From Bacteroidota bacterium (lineage in GTDB: Bacteria > Bacteroidota > Bacteroidia > Flavobacteriales > Flavobacteriaceae): a stretch of DNA of 14,967 nucleotides. Both the position numbers and the translations under genes were made by a program. The notes under the pieces are model-generated. The model was not told the origin of the DNA. It worked only from the letters and a program-made list of their open reading frames with translations, and searched no databases. How positions within the stretch are numbered: position 1 is the first letter of the stretch; each line of letters starts with the position of its first letter. Of this stretch, positions 14,478 through 14,967 are shown piece after piece. The DNA is taken from assembly GCA_023390775.1 (NCBI GenBank), contig JAEWCF010000098.1, positions 1 to 14,967 of the forward strand, written 5' to 3'.

Positions 14478-14687
14478 CTGGGTTTTGAGTTCTGGGTTTT
14501 GAGTTCTGGGTTTTGGGTTTTGGGTAATGAGTTATATTCGGACATTTGTGGTGTCAACCCGTTTTTCCTTTAAGCGTTCTTTTTCCACGCGAACGATCAA
14601 TCTATTATTTGTACGTTGCCGCGTCGGAAGTCTCGTTCGACGTTCGTCATTCGTCATTCGACATTTTGTTTTTCATACACTTTTCCC
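14478..14687 (+). repeat. Composite intergenic repeat, copy 1
   Basis: It opens with a G/T block holding five GGG runs (14480, 14494, 14508, 14515, 14522) separated by TTTT or by TTTTGAGTTCT. It then has ATTCGGACATTTGTG (14536-14550), a diverged middle, and a tail (14631-14687) of CGTTCGTCATTCG-type microrepeats ending in CATACACTTTTCCC. The tail matches copy 2 at 54 of 57 positions by direct comparison. Confidence 0.85.
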
Positions 14688-14766
14688 GTACCAAACATCA
14701 CTGCAGATTTACGACCTTCGGGTGTAGGGGAAGGGCCGGGTGTGTTCCCATGATCTGTACGCGAGC
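14688..14766. other. Spacer between the two repeat copies, possible nested hairpin
   Basis: This sequence has no counterpart before copy 1. CAGAT (14704-14708) can pair with ATCTG (14753-14757), enclosing GGGAA (14728-14732) with TTCCC (14745-14749). Stems are only five bases each, so a structured element is a weak inference. Confidence 0.3.
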
Positions 14767-14967
14767 GGGTTTTGGGTTTTGAGTTCTGGGTTTTAGGTTC
14801 TGGGTTTTGAGTTTGATTCGGACATTTGTGATGGCAACCCGATTTTCCTGTTTGCAATACATCTTCAACGCGAACATTCTGCAATAATTTTATCGGTGCC
14901 GCTTCGGGAGTCTCATTCGACGTTCGTCATTCGACATTCGACAGTTTGTTTTTCATACACTTTTCCC
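14767..14967 (+). repeat. Composite intergenic repeat, copy 2 (reaches the window edge)
   Basis: It has the same order as copy 1 at a constant offset of 280 bp: a G/T block with four GGG runs (14767, 14774, 14788, 14802), ATTCGGACATTTGTG at 14816-14830, a diverged middle, and a conserved tail at 14911-14967. The copy stops at the window end at exactly the point where copy 1 ends, so whether more units follow cannot be seen. Confidence 0.85.

Larger units (their letters stand above)
14431..14967. other. Repeat-rich intergenic stretch without a convincing gene
   Basis: The short open frames here (for example 14527-14727, 14546-14782, and 14654-14884 on the minus strand) are low-complexity translations of the repeats and match no family I know. 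The stretch contains two copies of a composite repeat, a GC-richer spacer between them, and a short leader (14431-14477) of GATGAAT-like direct repeats after the holin-like gene. No tRNA, CRISPR or transposase signal was seen. Confidence 0.7.

Noticed and set aside
14478..14820. CRISPR array or telomere-like end
   Set aside because: The GGGTTTTG words resemble some eukaryotic telomere repeats, but they are few, irregular and interrupted. There are no equal-length spacers, no cas genes and no sign of a replicon end.
14654..14884. Minus-strand frame encoding a Gln/Asn/Lys/Pro-rich peptide
   Set aside because: It is a translation of the G/T repeat and spacer (repeating QNPEPKTQNSKPKT), explained by the DNA repeat rather than by a gene.

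Overview
The window is chromosomal DNA of a member of the Bacteroidota, most likely a Flavobacteriaceae relative of Flavobacterium with a moderately high GC content. Three things point there: type IX secretion system (T9SS) cargo proteins with type A and type B C-terminal sorting domains, a PorP/SprF-family protein, and several exact matches to the Bacteroidota -7 promoter box TAnnTTTG. Nearly all genes belong to recognisable families, and I see no phage, transposon, CRISPR array or defence locus. The least explained DNA is the repeat-rich non-coding stretch at the right end.

Left edge (1-1750, plus strand): the last codons of a T9SS type B cargo protein, a PorP/SprF paralogue starting 2 bases later, a perfect hairpin-plus-T8 terminator, and a gamma-carbonic-anhydrase-like protein whose ATG directly follows the T-run.

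Centre (1723-9895, minus strand): an envelope-biogenesis block read right to left: CBS-domain protein, nadK, a DUF6089 beta-barrel-like protein, uppS, bamA, two OmpH/Skp-like chaperones, a terminator, then murI. uppS makes the lipid carrier for peptidoglycan. bamA inserts outer-membrane proteins, the OmpH proteins probably escort them through the periplasm, and murI supplies D-glutamate. Junctions are tight (1-nt overlap CBS/nadK, zero spacing DUF6089/uppS, overlap uppS/bamA), indicating co-transcription. A -7 box in front of the DUF6089 gene suggests a second start point there.

Right centre (9982-11552, plus strand): pdxJ (vitamin B6 synthesis) and a YbfF-like alpha/beta hydrolase, ending in a bidirectional terminator. 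Opposite it (11595-13948, minus strand) are two secreted T9SS type A cargo genes, an Asp-box beta-propeller and a choice-of-anchor-J protein. They are separated by a terminator and each has its own apparent promoter.

Right edge (14083-14967): a four-helix phage_holin_4_2-type membrane protein, then about 540 bases without a convincing gene. These hold two diverged copies, 280 bp apart, of a roughly 200-bp composite repeat built from a G/T-rich GGGTTTTG-type block and an ATTCG-type block. The second copy runs off the window.
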